NCBI GenBank assembly: GCA_034231615.1
Contig: CM067309.1
Coordinates: forward strand, 30,025,860-30,089,859
Length of the DNA: 64,000 nucleotides
Direction: 5' to 3'
DNA from: Meghimatium bilineatum
Lineage: Eukaryota; Mollusca; Gastropoda; Stylommatophora; Philomycidae
The notes below the pieces were generated by a model. It was not told where the DNA came from, did no database searches, and saw only the letters and a program-made list of their open reading frames with translations. The number at the start of each line of letters is the position of its first letter. Position 1 is the stretch's first letter. The translations under genes and the position numbers were made by a program. Shown piece after piece: positions 32,335-43,145 of this stretch.

Positions 32335-32420
32335 TCAGAAAGATACAAGGATATACAGTATCCGCTAGGCTCGAACCCCGAGACTTCGAAGACCATATCG
32401 CCGCCTACTGATTATTGGAC
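32335..32420 (-). mobile_element. Possible tRNA-like SINE head
   Basis: On the minus strand GTCTTCGAAGTCTCGGGGTT then CGAGCCTAGCGG carries a B-box-like GGTTCGAGCC. No body or second copy was recognised. Confidence 0.35.
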
Positions 32421-32689
32421 GCCACTCACGAACCATAGTTATAGTTTATCGTTTCATGAGATTAACCTTTATCACCCGTTTATCAGCCCTGGCGCCTTTT
32501 CTCAATAGCTGATTCTCTCAACAATTTCCGAAATAGTACACCCCCCTTATAGCAACACGTTTCAAATGCCTGCGACCAATTTCTACACTCTAGTATCAAC
32601 AAGTGGCAATAGCAAAACAGTCTAGGATTGTTAAAAAAAAAATAATTGAATTTTGTTATCAATATGTTTAAATGTAATGAAAAAATATG

Positions 32690-33330
32690 CGGGGCGTGAT
32701 AATCTTCAATTTGAGGCAGATATCACGTAATGTTGATCTAGTTAGACGCTTGTGTATGTTAGAACCGGCTGTTGATATTACGGAGGTTATCTCAGGTTTT
32801 CCTTGCCTAGGCTTGCGTGTATAGTGGCAGAACAGTCTNNNNNNNNNNNNNNNNNNNNNNNNNNNNNNNNNNNNNNNNNNNNNNNNNNNNNNNNNNNNNN
32901 NNNNNNNNNNNNNNNNNNNNNNNNNNNNNNNNNNNNNNCCAACTACCACATTTAAGAATGACCTATCTCGGAATCTATTAGGGCAGGAGCAGCTCAGTTG
33001 ACATGATAAAAACTGACATCGAGTAGTAACAACTGAGCCATTAAGAACGTCCAAGGGGGACTTGTTGTAAACATCCTCCAGATCCAATGAAACAGCTCAA
33101 GTTTCCATTAGTGAAACGAATCCTTCAAATACACCCGGCCAGGTCTGCTTGTTAGATTGATACTTACTGAACAATGGTGACAGCAACTTGTCCCTCAAAT
33201 GTTTATAAGATAATTTCAATGTAACAACCTTTAACAACATTTGCCAACTGTGGTTCGCACGATTTAGCTACACACAACTGCAGCCTCGAAGTAATGTCAA
33301 GTCTGAACACAAAGTATAAGATATCTGCTG
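32690..33330 (-). pseudogene. LINE family 3 RT, minus copy, interrupted by the gap
   Basis: Minus strand: YQSNKQTWPGVFEGFV, WAVSLDLEDVYNKSPLDVLN before the gap and RLFCHYTRKPRQGKPEITSV, ISTAGSNIHKRLTRST after it. DLED is intact at motif A, unlike in the plus copy. The order of blocks equals that of the plus copy at 30.2-31.2 kb, so the two are inverted copies of one LINE family. Confidence 0.8.
32839..32938. other. Assembly gap, 100 N
   Basis: Exactly 100 N, a common placeholder for a gap of unknown size. The true distance is unknown. Confidence 0.99.
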
Positions 33331-33424
33331 TCAAGACAACTATGCTGAAACAGACGCCTCAAAGCCATAGATATCAGAGGAAAACACCATTTTTAATAGC
33401 GAATCACTTTATTCAGATTCCATA

Positions 33425-33885
33425 GAAGCACAATCTGAGAATCATATCCAATAAAAGCACATTCTGAGAATCATATCCAATGAAAGCACATTCGGTGAAT
33501 CAGATCCAATGAAAGCACATTCGGTGAATCAGATCCAATGAAAGCACATTCGGTGAATCAGATCCAATGAAAGCACATTCAGTGAATTAGATCCAATGGA
33601 AGCACATTCGGTGAATCAGATCCAATGAAAGCACATTCGGTGAATTAGATCCAATGGAAGCACATTCTGAGAACCAGATACACCAGAAGCACATTCTGAG
33701 AACCAGATACACCAGAAGCACATTCTGAGAACCAGATACACCAGAAACACATTCTGAGAACCAGATACATCAGAAACACATTCTGAGAACCAAATACACC
33801 AGAAGCACATTCGGTGAATCAGATCCAATGGAAGCACATTCCGAGAACCAGATTCACCAGAAGCACATTCTGAGAACCGCCACAT
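33425..33885 (+). repeat. 29-bp minisatellite, about 16 copies, two subtypes
   Basis: Subtype 1: AGCACATTCGGTGAATCAGA then TCCAATGAA. Subtype 2: AGCACATTCTGAGAACCAGA then TACACCAGA. Subtypes occur in blocks, with a return to subtype 1 near the right end. Confidence 0.93.
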
Positions 33886-34215
33886 GGTATGTATAGTCAC
33901 ATTCAATCAATATCAATTATTCTAATTTCTAGAACACCGACCCAAAACTACCAGTCAACGGCGGTAAATCGCATCGAACATAAAAATTCGAAGACAGAAG
34001 AATTAGCATGGATAATGTGTGTGACAGATGCATCTACCGGCTACAAGTTTTGGAGGCGATGAGGGCGAGAGAATGACTTATAATCCTACCATATCAGCCA
34101 TTATATTTCTCATTAACCTTGAGACTAGCGTTATCGTGAGTAAATATCGATTTGTCCTTAACTACTACATTCAGCACAAGAGTTAATCCCACGTGATATT
34201 TATTTGAAATAATAC
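33886..34215. other. No recognised feature
   Basis: Spacer of ordinary composition without recognisable elements. Confidence 0.4.
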
Positions 34216-34292
34216 ATGATTGGTATGTTTATGTGTGTGCGTGTGTGTGTGTGTGTGTTTGCGATAGGTAGAGAGAGTGTGTGTGTGTCGAT
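34216..34292 (+). repeat. GT microsatellite
   Basis: GT-rich stretch with interruptions (GTGCGTGTGTGTGTGTG, then GAGAGAGTGTGTGTGTG). Confidence 0.85.
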
Positions 34293-34319
34293 AGGGCCAT
34301 TACTGTACATATATTGAAA

Positions 34320-34495
34320 GTACTACTGACTGACTCAGCTGTAAATGAGTACCTGAAGCATGAGTTAGGGGAGGTAAAGACAGCAAGGATGGGAACTGGC
34401 CACCCCACCTAATAGTTACTGCGGCTTAGTACATGAAAAGCTATCTTCATCCCCGACGGCAGGTTGCTGCCATGGGGCATACCTTTACCTTAATG
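34320..34495 (+). mobile_element. SINE-C 3' part, plus strand
   Basis: CAGCTGTAAATGAGTACCTG, GCATGAGTTAGGGGAGGTAA, ATCCCCGACGGCAGGTTGC and CATACCTTTACCTT match the body and tail of SINE-C. The tRNA-like head is missing. Confidence 0.75.
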
Positions 34496-34511
34496 ACAGA
34501 CACATTAACGT

Positions 34512-34668
34512 TCTGAAATATAATCCCGCCACAGGTAATTGTGCTTCCGCACAATTCACAAAGCAATGGCAAACTACTCAAAGTATGTATATTTCCCTAG
34601 AAAATCACTATAACAAAAAAAAATGATGGGTTAATGGCTACGTCCTGACAGGATACACTACCAATTAA
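34512..34668 (+). mobile_element. SINE-B 3' part
   Basis: CCGCCACAGGTAATTGTGC, AAGCAATGGCAAACTACTC, CCCTAGAAAATCACT, GGCTACGTCCTGACAGGATA and CACTACCAATT match SINE-B after its B box. The 5' head is diverged. Confidence 0.7.
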
Positions 34669-34689
34669 ATACATAAGAAGCAACATTTG

Positions 34690-34930
34690 AATAGAAGAAA
34701 GAAAACGATGAACTGTTTTGGCGAAGATACCAGTTTGTAAGAGACAATATAGAAAGAATACTAAGAAGAGTCCCATCGATAGTCTTCAATAAAATATCTG
34801 AATAGAGAAACAGGAGAAGACCCAAACGAAGATGGATAGATAAAATCATCTAAATACTAGAACACCAAGGCTGAAATATGCTAGTGGCATCACAGTTAGC
34901 TAAAGAAAGAAGACTTCGGCTCCCCTAGTG
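34690..34930 (+). pseudogene. LINE C-terminal tail, decayed
   Basis: Plus frame with stops: RRPKRRWIDKII, then ILEHQG, then MLVASQLAKERRLRLP. The GRPRKRWID-I layout is typical of LINE C-termini. Confidence 0.6.
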
Positions 34931-35164
34931 GTACACATATGTATAGGATAAGACAAGACGAACCCATGTCTTTTAAAACAGCGTGCAAGTGTTGATCCAA
35001 GTGTAAACAGACATTATGACAAATAAGTACAGTATGATGATGATAGAACTACGAGGGGCATACGTTTGTCACCATTTGCTTCCAATGTTATTTCTCTTGT
35101 ATTCTTGTTGACCGATTTTGTACCACAGATAATGGAATTCAATGGGAATAACTTTTCCAAACTA

Positions 35165-35388
35165 ATCACGATGATGATGATGATTAAGATGATTATGATA
35201 ATGTTGATGATAATTATGATGAGGATGATGAGGATGATGATAATTATGATGATGATGATGAGGATGATAATGATAATTATGATGATGATGATGATGATGA
35301 TGATGAGGATGATGCTGATGATGATGATGAGGATGATAATGATAATGATGATGATATTTATGTTGATGATGACGCTGACGAAATAATC
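35165..35388 (+). repeat. ATG/GAT-rich microsatellite
   Basis: GATGATGAT and variants (GATTATGATAAT, GAGGATGAT) over about 220 bp, giving a Met-rich open frame of no meaning. Confidence 0.92.
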
Positions 35389-35614
35389 CCTTTAGCTAGA
35401 TACGAGCAGGTAGTTCTTGACAGCTCATCGCCTTTCTGATAAAGGCGCAGGTAAGAAAACACTAGGCATGAATTTTCCGAACATACTATAGTCAGTTATC
35501 AGAATCGATACATGCAGTAATATCTGAGTTATGTCTGATTCTTACTTTATATGTACTTCTCAGTTGTGTATCGTCGTCAGGTTAACATATCCTGAACAGG
35601 ATGTAGCAGTCATC

Positions 35615-36385
35615 ACAGCCTTTCGAAACTACTCTCTGTTGCTGTCATATTCAAGTTGTCTGTGATGTCTTGCGGCCATCTTCTTCTTGGACTGCCTCTT
35701 GTTAGTCCCCGTGACATCATCCCCTCAATTATGGTTTTCCCTAGGTTTTTGATATGACCAAAATATTGCATATTTCTGGAAAGAACCAAGCTGTTTAACC
35801 ACTTTTCTTTTAGATTAATTTCTCTAAAAATGGCTACATTGGTGAACGTTTTGATCCGTGGTATTCTAAGGATTTTTCTGTAACAATTTGTTACATTTGT
35901 TGCTATTTTATTTTTCACTTTGATGATGGTGATTGTCCGGGATTCACATCCATATACTGCCACTGGGAATATACAAGCTCTTAAGAATGTTAGTTTTGTT
36001 GTTTTGCAGCAGCTCAGCCACTCACTATTCCTTCCCCCCACTAGCCCTAAACGTATGATGTCTTTTAATCCAAATATGTTTTTCATTAGAATGAATGTGT
36101 TTGATGCGATACCCAACGTCCTTCTGAATTCATCATAGCAATAACAGTTACCGTTGATAAGAGAACCAATGTATTCAAAACTGGTGACTCTTTCTAATTC
36201 GAAGTTGTGTAACTTAGGCGATACGTTGTCCTCACTGCACTCTTTATGTCTCTCGGTTTGTGCAAGCTTCCCAGCTTCGTCCAGTGTCATGTTCAGAAGG
36301 TCGTCGATGTCATATGTCCATCATAGTCATTGTCTGCCTCTTGTTCTCTTTCCTGGAACTGAATCGATAATTAGACTCATATAAT
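35615..36385 (-). pseudogene. LINE RT C-terminal region (family 6)
   Basis: Minus frame: NMTLDEAGKLAQTERHKE (divergent), ELERVTSFEYIGSLINGNC, FRRTLGIASNTFILMKNIFG, LTFLRACIFPVAVYGCESRT, NCYRKILRIPRIKTFTNVAI, SLVLSRNMQYFGHIKNLGKT, IIEGMMSRGLTRGSPRRRWP, QDITDNLNMTATESS. The 225-codon frame has no stop, suggesting limited decay. The RT core lies upstream of what is preserved. Confidence 0.87.
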
Positions 36386-36517
36386 ACCAGAAGTTCAGGA
36401 AATGATTCTCAGCACAGGAGAGATCATGGTATTGAGGGCGGGCGGGCGGGGGGGGGGAGACTATTACAAATGTCAAGTCTAGCTACCTAAGCTACCTCTT
36501 AGACAAGCATGAGCGGT

Positions 36518-36778
36518 AACAATGTCAAATGAATACGTCAAACTATCAAGTGAATACGTCAAACTATCAAGTTAATACGTCAAACTGTCAAGTGAATACG
36601 TCAAACTATCAAGTGAATACGTCAAACTATCAAGTGAATACGTTAAACTATCAAGTGAATACGTCAAACTATCAAGTGAATACGTTAAACTTCAAGTGAA
36701 TACGTTAAACTATCAAGTGAATACGTCAAACTATCAAGTGAATACGTCAAATTATCAAGTGAATACGTCAAACTGACA
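36518..36778 (+). repeat. 20-bp minisatellite, about 13 copies
   Basis: Unit AACTATCAAGTGAATACGTC, with GTTAAAC and one shortened copy. Confidence 0.94.
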
Positions 36779-36865
36779 AGTTGTTATTCTTTTTGTTTTA
36801 GATAGATAAATAAAACAATCATTACACACAGTACGAATGAGGTGTTTTCACATATTGATTTAATG

Positions 36866-37054
36866 CAGGGGTTTCCTAAGTGTGCGCCGCGGCGCCCGGA
36901 GGCCCCGCAAAGAGTCTCAAGTGACGTGCGGCAGCCTCGCCAAAATGAAAAAAAACAAAAACATGAAAAATATAAGTTTTGCATCATAAGGGCGCCGCCG
37001 GAAATGATTTGAACGTTAAAGGCACCATGTTTTTAAAATGTTTGGGAACCCCTG
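36866..37054. mobile_element. hAT-like MITE, 189 bp
   Basis: The ends are inverted repeats: CAGGGGTTTCCTAA at the left and, on the opposite strand at the right, CAGGGGTTCCCAAA. The CAGGGGTT start, GC-rich subterminal GTGCGCCGCGGCGCCC and 8-bp flanks ATTTAATG / ATTTAATT (7 of 8 identical) fit a non-autonomous hAT DNA transposon. It has no coding capacity and would have depended on a transposase from elsewhere. Confidence 0.88.
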
Positions 37055-37062
37055 ATTTAATT

Positions 37063-37192
37063 AACAGCTATACGAGATGGACAGGTTATAGTCAAGCAGT
37101 GTACCTACAAAGAGTTATGAGACAGAAGAGGCTAGAAATCCCTTGCAGGCAACTGTCATTGCAGAGACGGCACTTGATGATGACGAAACGAT
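37063..37192 (+). pseudogene. LINE family 1, 3' end piece (copy D)
   Basis: TACGAGATGGACAGGTTATA, AGTCAAGCAGTG and GCAGAGACGGCACTTGATGA correspond to the TRWTGYSLAE and VAETALDD end of family 1. Frames are broken. Confidence 0.65.
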
Positions 37193-37313
37193 ACGATTCA
37201 GGGAAGAAAAACAAATACTTCACCACAAACTATCAAACGTATAAGGGGGGACAAGAAGTAGACAATCGAAATGCAGAGATGTGACAGAAAACCACATGTA
37301 CGATAAGACTAAC

Positions 37314-37451
37314 CTTGACTGTTGATCTCTGCAACCTCATGACTGTATTTCTCTATTTGTTCTCTTAATTGTTTATTCTCTGATTGCAGGTCCTGCAATC
37401 TGTGGGCATTCTTCTGTGAGATTTGGGCAAATTCTAGTGTCGGTTCTGGAT
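37314..37451 (-). CDS. CUX1: CUX1/CASP coding exon (coiled coil), downstream exon
   Basis: 138-nt internal exon encoding (D)PEPTLEFAQISQKNAHRL, QDLQSENKQLREQIEKYSHE, VAEINSQ. This is the coiled-coil segment shared by the homeodomain protein CUX1 and the Golgi-membrane splice form CASP; the vertebrate block has PDPVP-LDL, RL-D-E-ENQKLRE and EY--E-AEV-NQ at the same spacing. The acceptor is TCAACCAG, the donor AAG|GTTAGT. It starts and ends in phase 1: its first two bases complete the Asp begun by the G that ends the exon at 46.4 kb. The TA/GATA microsatellite begins only about 60 bp upstream of it. The next exon, expected to open with a Glu codon split after G, was not found in the remaining 37 kb. 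The N-terminal position does not distinguish a CUX1 from a CASP transcript. Confidence 0.88.
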
Positions 37452-37514
37452 CTGGTTGACATACACACGTTAAGACATTATCACAGATATACTTCAAGTT
37501 TATACAAGGGACAC

Positions 37515-37579
37515 ATCGTATAGATAGATAGATAGATAGATATATAGATAGATAGATAAACAGATAGACAGACAGATAT

Positions 37580-37622
<43 letters not shown>

Positions 37623-37632
37623 TACAGACAGA

Positions 37633-37704
<72 letters not shown>

Positions 37705-37719
37705 TAGATAGATAGATAT

Positions 37720-37776
<57 letters not shown>

Positions 37777-37796
37777 CTTGTACTTTCTCTTCACGT
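37515..37796. repeat. GATA / TA compound microsatellite
   Basis: GATA runs (with ACAGACAGAC interruptions) on both sides of an approximately 50-bp TA run. It lies in the CUX1/CASP intron just upstream of an exon acceptor. Confidence 0.95.
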
Positions 37797-37894
37797 TTGT
37801 TCTGGTAACATCCTGCTAAATAATTATATTTCTTTCTATTCAGAATTGACATTATTAACTGTTACTGTCCATGCACAATAGGTTGCTTTCTTAT

Positions 37895-38515
37895 AATTCC
37901 TATATACAATGGGAGGGGGGCTTTCCTTTACCTCCTATATACAATGAGAGGGGGGCTTTCCTTTACTTCCTATATACAATGGGGGAGGAGGCTTTTCTTT
38001 ACTTCCTATATACAACGGGGGAGGGGGCTTTTCTTTACTTCCTATATACAACGGGGAAGGGGCCTTCCTTTAATTCCTATCTGCAATGGGGGGCGCTTTC
38101 CTTTACTTCCTATATGCAATGGTGGGGGGTCCTTTACTTCCTATATACAATGGTGGGGGGTTCTTTACTTCCTATATACAATGGTGGGGGGATCCTTTAC
38201 TTCCTATATACAATGGTGGGGGGGTCCTTTACTTCCTATATACAATGGTGGGGGGTCCTTTACTTCCTATATACAATGGTGGGGGGTCCTTTACTTCCTA
38301 TATACAATGGTGGGGGGGGTCCTTTACTTCCTATATACAATGGGAGCGTTCCTTTATTTCCTATATACAATTAGGGGGGGGGGCTTTCCTTTACTTCCTA
38401 TGTAGAATGGGGTGGTCTCTCTTACTTCCTATGTACAATGGGGTGGTCTCTCTTACTTCCCATGTAAAATGGTGATGTTTCTTTTTCTTTCTATATACAA
38501 AAGGTGTTCTCTATT
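37895..38515 (+). repeat. 31-40-bp G-rich minisatellite, about 17 copies
   Basis: Unit TCCTTTACTTCCTATATACA followed by ATGGTGGGGGG; G-run lengths differ from copy to copy. Three plus frames are open over parts of the array for that reason alone. Confidence 0.94.
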
Positions 38516-38689
38516 ACTTCTTATGTGTAAAGTGGTTCTTTCTTCGTATACTCTTATTTCATAGCAAGGAGACTTTCAGCAGAATTTAATGCCTTGAAAA
38601 GTAGTGTACTTGGAGGAGGCCATTCATATGTGTTATCGAACCCTTAGGTAAGGGGGACGCGTTAGGGATTCAAACCCCCAATGCCCGCT

Positions 38690-39012
38690 AGGAATTCAGA
38701 ACACATTTCAGTTCTTGTTTGGGATCCATTTTCCCCAAGTGATTATTAATTTGATTATTCACCTTTGCAAATGTTTGGCAATTGATCGTTATCCATTATT
38801 AATATAACTATCATTATTTTGGGGTTATGGATAGGGTTTGGGGTAAGAGAGGCTATGTTTTACATAGCGAACCCTAACCCTAGATAAATTTATATTAGAA
38901 TTAATAAAGAATAAACATAAACTGACAAACATTGACAAGGGAAATAATCACATCGGGGGACCGGGGTTCAAAACAAGAACCCACATTTTAGTACTTAGAA
39001 GAAATCCACATA
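38690..39012. mobile_element. Imperfect fold-back (palindromic) element
   Basis: Two arms of about 155 bp face each other around a centre GCTATGTTTTACATAGC near 38.86 kb. The left arm has CAGTTCTTGTTTGGGAT, AAGTGATTATTAATTTG and CAAATGTTTGGCAATTG. The right arm read on the other strand has GGGTTCTTGTTTTGAAC, ATGTGATTATTTCCCTTG and CAATGTTTGTCAGTTTATG in the same order. Near the centre are TTAGGG-like strands (CCCTAACCCTAG). Probably a MITE or fold-back transposon; the exact ends and TSD are not resolved. Confidence 0.6.
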
Positions 39013-39267
39013 CTGTATACTTTACTCCTCATTTCCACCCCTTCACCGCATAATGTCTTTTTATACAAAATAAGGCACTAAAATCTCCAGAAAATGAAAG
39101 CAGTGGGGAGGGGGGGGGGACCAAAAAATGAGAAAATGACTAGCAGGTAACACCCCCCCCCTCTTTTTCCAGTAGACGTATCTAGGGTTGCGTTTTCAAA
39201 TATGTATAAAAGGTTGCTCACAAAAGGGTGCTCCTATGAATATGGGATCAGCCCACTCACTGGGGCT

Positions 39268-39912
39268 GTATGTGATCATGTACTTGTATGTGATCATGTA
39301 CTTGTATGTCATCATGTACTTGTATGACATCATGTACTTGTATGACATCATGTACTTGTATGTGATCATGTACTTGTATGTCATCATGTACTTGTATGTC
39401 ATCATGTACTTGTATGTCATCATGTACTTGTATGTCATCATGTACTTGTATGTCATCATGTACTTGTATGTCATTATGTACTTGTATGTCATCATGTACT
39501 TGTATGTCATCATGTACTTGTATGTCATCATGTACTTGTATGTCATCATGTACTTGTATGTGATCATGTACTTGTATGTCATCATGTGCTTGTATGTCAT
39601 CATGTACTTGTATGTCATCATGTACTTGTATGTCATCATGTACTTGTATGTCATCATGTACTTGTATGTCATCATGTACTTGTATGACATCATGTACTTG
39701 TATGACATCATGTACTTGTATGTGATCATGTACTTGTATGTCATCATGTACTTGTATGTCATCATGAACTTGTATGTCATCATGTACTTGTATGTCATCA
39801 TGTACTTGTATGTCATCATGTACTTGTATGTCATCATGTACTTGTATGTCATCATGTACTTGTATGTCATCATGTACTTGTATGTCATCATGTACTTGTA
39901 TGTGATCATGTC
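39268..39912 (+). repeat. 18-bp minisatellite, about 36 copies
   Basis: Unit GTATGTCATCATGTACTT with GTGATC and GACATC variants. A block of variants (GTGATC, GACATC, GACATC, GTGATC order) occurs both near 39.28-39.36 and 39.68-39.72 kb. Both strands are open (245 and 237 codons) because the unit is 6 codons. Confidence 0.96.
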
Positions 39913-40049
39913 TGCTTATTCTTGAATCACCGCTTGGATGATGTTTTTAATTTGTTCACAGAATTGACAAACCTCAAATTCAAAACTGGTTTCTATCGTT
40001 ACGTCTGATTGTGATTTCTATCATTACTTCTCTTTGTCGTTTCTATCGT

Positions 40050-41512
40050 TACCTCTCATTGTTGTTTCTATATTTCCGTTTCATTGTTGTTTGTATCGTT
40101 ACTTCTCATTGTGATTTCATAGTTACTTCTCATTGTGATTTCATAGTTACTTCTCATTGTGATTTCATAGTTACTTCTCATTGTGATTTCATAGTTACTT
40201 CTCATTGTGATTTCATAGTTACTTCTCATTGTGATTTCATAGTTACTTCTCATTGTGATTTCAGTTACTTATCATTGTGATTTCATAGTTACTTCTCATT
40301 GTGATTTCATAGTTACTTCTCATTGTGATTTCATAGTTACTTCTCATTGTGCTATCATAGTTACTTCTCATTGTGATTTCATAGTTACTTCTCATTGTGA
40401 TGTCATAGTTACTTCTCATTGTGATTTCATAGTTACTTCTCATTGTGATTTCATAGTTACTTCTCATTGTTGTTCCTATCGTTACTTCTCATTGTGATTT
40501 CATAGTTACTTCTCATTGTTGTTCCTATCGTTACTTCACATTGTGATGTCATAGTTACTTCTCATTGTTGTTCCTATCGATACTTCTCATTGTGATTTCA
40601 TAGTTACTTCTCATTGTGATTTCATAGTTACTTCTCATTGTGATTTCATAGTTATTTCTCATTGTGATTTCATAGTTACTTCTCATTGTGATTCATAGTT
40701 ACTTCTCATTGTGATTTCATAGTTACTTCTCATTGTTGTTCCTATCGTTACTTCACATTGTGATGTCATAGTTACTTCTCATTGTTGTTCCTATCGATAC
40801 TTCTCATTGTGATTTCATAGTTACTTCTCATTGTGATTTCATAGTTACTTCTCATTGTGATTTCATAGTTACTTCTCATTGTGCTATCATAGTTACTTCT
40901 CATTGTGATTTCACAGTTACTTCTCATTGTTGTTCCTATCGTTACTTCACATTGTGATGTCATAGTTACTTCTCATTGTTGTTCCTATCGTTACTTCTCA
41001 TTGTGATTTCATAGTTACTTCTCATTGTGATTTCATAGTTACTTCTCATTGTGATTTCATAGTTACTTCTCATTGTGATTTCATAGTTACTTCTCATTGT
41101 GATTCATAGTTACTTCTCATTGTGATTTCATAGTTACTTCTCATTGTGATTTCAGTTACTTATCATTGTGATTTCATAGTTACTTCTCATTGTGATTTCA
41201 TAGTTACTTCTCATTGTGATTTCATAGTTACTTCTCATTGTGATTTCATAGTTACTTCTCATTGTGATTTCATAGTTACTTCTCATTGTGATATCATAGT
41301 TACTTCTCATTGTGATTTCATAGTTACTTCTCATTGTGATTTCATAGTTACTTCTCATTGTTGTTCCTATCGTTACTTCTCATTGCTGTTTCTATCGTTA
41401 CTTCTCATTGGTGTTCCTATCGTTACTTCTCATTGTGATTTCATAGTTACTTCTCATTGTGATTTTATAGTTACTTCTCATTGTTGTTTCTATCGTTACT
41501 TCTCATAGTGAT
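40050..41512 (+). repeat. 24-bp minisatellite, about 60 copies, with segmental duplication
   Basis: Unit TGTGATTTCATAGTTACTTC followed by TCAT. Blocks with GTTGTTCCTATCGTTACTTC punctuate the array, and the rare junction TTTCAGTTACTTATCATTG recurs 891 bp apart (40261 and 41152). Part of the array has therefore been duplicated as a block. Confidence 0.96.
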
Positions 41513-42093
41513 GATGCCTATTCTAACTTCTCATTGATTTTTTACTATATTCGTCTCCATAATGTCCAGCTTTTTAACATACTCTCAAACCTATCACTGT
41601 CAACTGTTATTCTATTTAAAAAGAAAAAAACAAACAATATGCAGACAGCTAAAAACTCGAATTAACTAACATGGCTACAACCCAACAGCTTGCATCGTCC
41701 ACATGTTTGATCTGTCACCCGATAGATAACTCCTAGTGATGCGATTTCAAACACGCGAGACTGAACATGTGTTTGTGATCCGTCGATTAGTCATTGCAAT
41801 GCATTAGGGACTATATGGCCAACCATCGACCAACTCAGTTTTCCAGCGTTGGAAACAAATTATAAATCCAAAAACGGAGTCGATGTCCGTACATTAACTA
41901 ATCATATCGATGACGCTAAATGTGAGCTTGAAATATGGTAGTACGGGCGATACATCAGGGCAAGTCAACCTCAATAAGCAGATGGTACAATAGAATAACT
42001 ATACCCCCCTACCCACATTTTGAACTCAGATACATACTTCAGCAACAAATATTTTTGGGAAAACTAAAGTAAAAGAACAAGTCTATGTCACAG
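41513..42093. other. No recognised feature
   Basis: Spacer without recognisable element. Confidence 0.4.
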
Positions 42094-42225
42094 GCAATAT
42101 ATACGCTAATACTCTCTCGGAGCTTTCAGAAAAACAACAATATATACGCTAATACTCTCTCTGAGATTGCAGAAAAACAACAATATATACGCTAATACTC
42201 TCTCGGAGATTGCAGAAAAACAACA
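42094..42225 (+). repeat. 43-bp repeat, 3 copies
   Basis: Unit CAATATATACGCTAATACTC, TCTCGGAGATTGCAGAAAAA, CAA. Confidence 0.9.
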
Positions 42226-42384
42226 CAACCAGATTTTCTATCTGGGGAATTTGTAAATATACACCAGATACGTAATGGCGAAGATAATAGGGTTATTCAT
42301 ATGGTCATATATAATCGGATGTCTCTCCTGAAAGCAATGGCAAACTACAGGAGTACAGTGCAAAGAATTTCCTTATGGATGTGT

Positions 42385-42572
42385 TGAGGAAAAAGTGCTG
42401 ATGGGTAGGGCGATAGAAGGCAGCAGAGGCTGATCTAGACGACGTTGGACAAGAGATATTCAGGAATGCATGCACGTGTCGCTAGAGGAAGCGGGACAAC
42501 TTGCCAGAGACCGCGGGAACTTCAGGAGATTCATAAGGAAGACTACGTTCTGGAAAGGATACGTCACATGAC
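42385..42572 (+). pseudogene. LINE C-terminal tail (related to family 6)
   Basis: Plus frame: EKVLMGRAIEGSRG, a stop, then SRRRWTRDIQECMHVSLEEA, GQLARDRGNFRRFIRKTTFW, KGYVT and a stop. The RRRW--DI block, with acidic and DR-FRR blocks, resembles the end of the 35.6-kb LINE. It lies tail to tail with the next element. Confidence 0.75.
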
Positions 42573-42599
42573 AACACCGGATACATACATACTAGAATA

Positions 42600-43145
42600 A
42601 TAATAATAATAGTAATTATAGTGGCTTTGTTATAGAGAAAGACCACAGGAGCCAATGTGCTGGAACAGTTCAGGAGTGCATTCCATAATGATAAAAAGAC
42701 ACACAACACAATACGTTTTACCGTCGATCTGTCTATCGTCTTTTCCACAAATGCTGATAGGCGTCGTGGAGAGTTGATGTTTCTGTCTTTGGCGCTTGTC
42801 ATGGTTAGGCTGTAGTTTTTAACAATCTCTCTGATTGAATCTTCCCATCTTGTTATCGGTTTTCCTCTTGCTTTGTCGCCCTTCTTTCTGCTGTTGAGCG
42901 TCTGGCTGGTTGGCTGTGATGGTGCCATTCGCATAAGGTGTCCTAACCAGTTGATCTGCTGTCTCTCTATATATTTGCATGATATTGTCTTTACTATCTT
43001 TCTGATGTCTTCATTTCTCAGGTCTCATAGGTCTCTTCTGGGAACGTTTATAGCTTTTCTTATACATTTCACCTCGCATGTTCTAATCTTTCTCAAAAGT
43101 ACTTTTGTCTGGCACTGATAACATAACGTCGTTATAAAGATGGTG
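42600..43145 (-). pseudogene. LINE RT C-terminal tail (family 7), ATT tail
   Basis: Minus strand: KVLLRKIRTCEVKCIRKAIN, VPRRDL, DLRNEDIRKIVKTISCKYIE, RQQINWLGHLMRMAPSQPT, KARGKPITRWEDSIREIVKN, TMTSAKDRN and FVEKTIDR, ending in an ATTATTATTATT tail (plus strand AATAATAATAAT). Confidence 0.82.

Noticed and set aside
35525..35570. Next CUX1/CASP exon (minus reading EVHIK after an AG)
   Set aside because: A stop follows after five codons and the acceptor has no pyrimidine tract.
37895..38515. G-quadruplex cluster
   Set aside because: G runs are separated by about 25 bases, longer than usual quadruplex loops; only weak support.
38868..38884. Interstitial telomere
   Set aside because: Only about two TTAGGG-like units, part of the fold-back element.
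39188..39925. 245- and 237-codon open frames on opposite strands
   Set aside because: Both are readings of an 18-bp tandem unit; opposite-strand openness shows that it is compositional.
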